A program made the translations under genes and the position numbers. Of a DNA stretch of 64,000 bases, positions 61,043 through 64,000 are shown piece by piece. The first letter of the stretch is position 1. Each line of letters begins with the position of its first letter. Below the pieces are notes generated by a model. The model had not been told where the DNA came from. It saw nothing but the letters and a program-made list of their open reading frames with translations, and did no database searches. The stretch spans positions 10,044,001-10,108,000 of the forward strand of contig NC_091976.1 of NCBI RefSeq assembly GCF_036711975.1, in the 5' to 3' direction. Source of the stretch: Onthophagus taurus. Its lineage: Eukaryota > Arthropoda > Insecta > Coleoptera > Scarabaeidae.

Positions 61043-63601
61043 ATGTCCATGGAAACATTTACAGGTTGGGAAGATGAAAAGTTGGTGGAAGTGGTTGCAA
61101 AGTTTCCGTGTATTTATGATCTTTTAAATCCGGCTCATAAAGACCAAATAATAATAGATAATGCCTGGAAGGAAATATCGCAATTTGTAGGGAGATCAGG
61201 TAGGAAAAACATCGTTACAATTCATTATCATTTGTTATATTAGCTTTATTAGAAAATATAGGTGTCTCACTGAAGAGGGACATAAGGTTTTTTGAAAAAA
61301 CTATAGATGCAATAAAATTCATATTTGGCACGTTGATGTAGGGTGAAGAAATATATCTTTCAATGGTAGTGTCATAGAATACAATCTACTAAATCATACA
61401 ATCTACTACTTACGGTTATACTGAAAATTGTTCACTATTTATAAGATAATTTAAAAATTTTATTTAACATTTGACTACATAATTGATTTACAAACTTAAT
61501 TCCAAACAACATTCATTCGAAAAATGTTTTGCTTCGTCTACAATGTTTGAGACAAAAATTAAATTAAATTATGTTGCCAATTTTTAAATAACATTTTAAA
61601 ACTTCTTTAAAAATAGTCACTTCCGGTTTAATCGGAAGAGATAGAAACATGATACTATACCACTAAAAGATAGACCATTTCAACCTTTATCATCGTGCCA
61701 AATATTAAATTCATAGCATTTATGGTTTCTCCAAAAAAACCCTATGTCCCACTTCCGTGGGACACACTGCATAATATACACTACTGAGTTCTGGTAACAT
61801 GATTATTTTGCCAAGATACTGTCCCTGCACGACTGTTGAAATATTTCATGAAGGAATCTCTTACATGAAATCTATCCGTATTTGCAAACCCCCCACCTCT
61901 AGTAAGTGGTATAAAATTTTGAGATGGTAGTGGTTCAGTTATGTCGATTTCGTAATATGGTTTCTGTTCTCTCTCTAAAAATGCTTCTCTTAGTAAATTG
62001 TGTAAACAGCAGGCTACAATAATTAAATCATCTGTTGTTTCTGGTTTTATAGCGATAGGGCTATAAAATATACGAAAGACTTGGCTTAACAAACCAAATG
62101 CATTTTCAGACACTCTACGAGCTCTTGAAAGCCGGTAATTAAAGATTGCTTTTTGATTGTCTGTGCTTGCAACTGGTCGAGAAAATGGTTTCATCATATT
62201 TGAGTGTAGTCGAAATGCCTCATCGCCTACAAAGACATGAGGCAAAACAATGTCCGAATTTGGTAGTTTACATGGAGGGGGAAACATGTTACCAGTCCGA
62301 AATTGTTTCCCAATATTACTTTTATCAAAAATTCCACTATCGCCTTCTTTTCCATAAGACCCGACGTCAATAAATATAAATTTATAATTTGCGTCAACAA
62401 CAGCAAGTAAAACTATGGAATAAAAATGTTTATAATTGAAGTACAATGAACCACTATGTGAGGGAGCAAAGATTCGTACATGTTTCCCATCGATAGCTCC
62501 AACACAATTGGGAAATTGCCACTTTTCTGTAAATTCCTTGGATTTTATCTTGAGTTCGTCTGGTGATAGTGGAGGTAAAAAAATAGGTAATAATTTTTTC
62601 CGTAAAACTGATAGAACATTTTTCACAATTCGGCTGATGTAGCTAGGAGATATTCTAAAGGCAAAACCCAATGATTTAAATGATTCGCCGGTTGCTATAT
62701 ATCTGAAAACAAAAAACATAAACCATATATCGTTGGTGTTGTGGCAAAGTCGCTAAGTGTAAACGGTAGTTTTAAGTAAATCAGTAGAACATATCGATTT
62801 AGCATATTAGAAGTTTGGCGCCATTTTCTAAACATTGCAACATAAGAGTTTAGTAGATTTTGCTAGAACGTCGATTAAATGAGCTTTTTACTCACTAACT
62901 TCTATTGCAGTAAAGGATTGTAAATACAGATGGCGAAACATCAAAGACACATATCAAAAAAGACTTAAAAAGGGAAAAGGAACTGGATCGTCTGCAACGT
63001 CCAAAGGTAAGAAGTGGCCCTTAGCAGACATGTTGACATTTCTAAATAAAGTGGATCACAAACGAGAGTAAGTTATTCTATGATAAAGCATCCACTAGTT
63101 GAAAATTTAAATCTATTTCGTAGAAGCATATCAAACCTTCAATGTGATAACACAGTTATTGAAGACGATAACGCCAGCACTGGGGACGAATGCTTAGAAA
63201 CAGGTACATGTAATGCTGGAGATGATTCTTCAATCGGTAATCCGATCGAACATTCTCTCCAACCTTTGCTCAAACGGCCGAGAAAAAGAGACAAAATTGT
63301 TGAGTTAATGGAAGCAAGACGGAATGAACGTGAACAAATTATTAAAACATTAACTCAGAACAAAGAGCATGAGATTGACGTCTTCTTCAGAAGCATTGCA
63401 ATGTCCGTTAAAAAGTTGAAACCGGAACTTATTAATGAAGCAAAAATGCGATCATTACAGTTGATTTTTGAATTGGAACAACGCAATGAATACCTCATAA
63501 ATTCTCAGATACCTTCCACATCAACTATTTATTCTTCATCGACACCGACGCCGACGCTGTCAAGTTTGGGTGGAGATTCAGTCGATTACAATTTATTATA
63601 A
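61043..63601 (+). CDS. MADF-BESS protein (Harbinger partner), three exons
   Basis: Exon 1 (61043-61199) codes for the first half of a MADF domain (KLVEVVAKFPCIYDLLNPAH, AWKEISQFV). Exon 2 (62911-63067) adds VKDCKYRWRNIKDTYQKRLK and KKWPLADMLTFL. Exon 3 (63124-63601) has an acidic linker, a basic patch (KRPRKRDKIVEL) and a BESS motif (IDVFFRSIAMSVKKLKPELI), a dimerisation element. Introns are 61200-62910 (phase 1) and 63068-63123 (phase 2), with good GT-AG signals. Such MADF/Myb-like proteins help PIF/Harbinger transposases bind their ends or enter the nucleus. An in-frame ATG at 60980 is an alternative start. Intact. Confidence 0.78.
61262..61767. mobile_element. MITE with imperfect 70-bp TIRs
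   Basis: 61262-61331 (GTGTCTCACTGAAGAGGGAC...ATATTTGGCAC) matches the reverse complement of 61695-61767 with scattered changes. No coding capacity. It sits in the first intron of the MADF gene. Confidence 0.7.
61781..62702 (-). CDS. PIF/Harbinger transposase, main exon
   Basis: About 306 residues from a likely acceptor (TTTGTTTTCAG, 62703-62713) to a stop at 61781. Core motifs are FPNCVGAIDGKHVRIFAPSH (first Asp), IDVGSYGKEGDSGIFDKS (second Asp region), HVFVGDEAFRL and SRARRVSENAFGLLSQVFRI (Glu), then CCLHNLLR. DDE_Tnp_4 proteins are about 400 residues, so an N-terminal exon with the HTH part should lie further up; I could not define it. The gene is antisense within the first intron of the MADF-BESS gene. 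No stop was found in this exon. Confidence 0.85.
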
Positions 63602-64000
63602 AAAAAGAAAACAGAAATAAATTTGTTCTAGCAACAATAATTTCAGACTAGTTGTAAATACTGTAAATACTGGTTGTAAATAACGTAAAAGAGTCATGCT
63701 ATGGTGCATCTTGGCACCATAGCATCACTCTTTTGACGGATTTCAGGCCGTTCCCAACCGGTCAAAATACTTGTTAAAACAAAGAAATAGTTGTAATAAA
63801 GAGTGATATATTATTTTTGTATACCTATTTTGTACACTGTATTTACTGGAATATTTTGTTATTCCCGTTACTTTCCCTTTTTTATTTATTTTAAAAGAAA
63901 TAATACATATCTTTTTTGTTATATCAACAGTGCAGTTTTATTCTACAGTCAATATACTTACCTTAGAGTTACGGCAAGTTTTTCGTCGGGAGTTATAGGG
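63602..64000. other. Downstream region with a strong hairpin
   Basis: 63691-63707 (GAGTCATGCTATGGTGC) pairs with 63714-63730, one mismatch in 17, short loop. TTGTAAATA-type repeats precede it. AATAAA-like words around 63615 may be the polyadenylation signal of the MADF gene. No further gene is seen to the window end. Confidence 0.5.

Overview
The window is eukaryotic, AT-rich and almost certainly from an insect genome. It has GT-AG introns, a tRNA-headed SINE, insect-type LINEs and nearly every arthropod DNA-transposon superfamily. I see no convincing single-copy housekeeping gene. It is a transposon graveyard, with several elements nested in one another and two large virus-like Polinton/Maverick (adintovirus-type) elements.

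From left to right:
- 1-9.5 kb: a THAP domain cut by the window edge, a Merlin fragment, and a broken CMC/EnSpm-like transposase split by a mariner and by a SINE with an 11-bp target duplication. A DUF4806-type gene follows, with a complete 2.5-kb TIR element (DUF7869-type transposase, 33-bp TIRs, 4-bp duplication) inserted in it.
- 10-15.7 kb: a piggyBac pseudogene, a DD41D mariner and a P-element-like pseudogene.
- 15.7-20.2 kb: a gag-only LTR retrotransposon with a 2.27-kb LTR, a tRNA-Lys-type primer site and a 77-bp minisatellite.
- 20.2-36.1 kb: Polinton 1 with both TIRs. It carries protein-primed DNA polymerase B, integrase, part of a packaging ATPase, major capsid, penton-like capsid, adenain-like protease, a phospholipase A2 protein and several conserved unknowns. 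Both ends run into inverted partial copies of themselves.
- 36.7-47 kb: a second Merlin piece, a RAG1/Transib-like pseudogene, a nearly intact 4.1-kb Jockey-like LINE with a 10-bp target duplication, and a hAT-type remnant split by a mariner with long TIRs.
- 47-58.1 kb: a second, diverged Polinton that keeps the replication/integration half but lacks the capsid half. A complete 3.0-kb hAT element sits in its polymerase gene.
- 58.2-60.4 kb: an unrecognised minus-strand unit. It has a TATA box, a run of seven tiny leader exons separated by introns of 54-66 nt, an acidic/repeat-bearing ORF and a small spliced coiled-coil protein.
- 60.8-64 kb: a PIF/Harbinger-type pair, with a MADF-BESS gene whose first intron holds the antisense transposase and a MITE.

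In Polinton 1 the left TIR promoter would read the polymerase and the right TIR promoter would read an exonuclease-like ORF. The capsid block runs leftwards in a tight series with overlapping or nearly abutting ORFs. The most notable signals are a canonical A AAA AAC frameshift site between the phospholipase and protease frames, a conserved phase-1 intron in both polymerase genes, AGGTCA-rich TIRs, palindromic Polinton ends, and the micro-exon gene at 58-60 kb. All names rest on motif reading alone.
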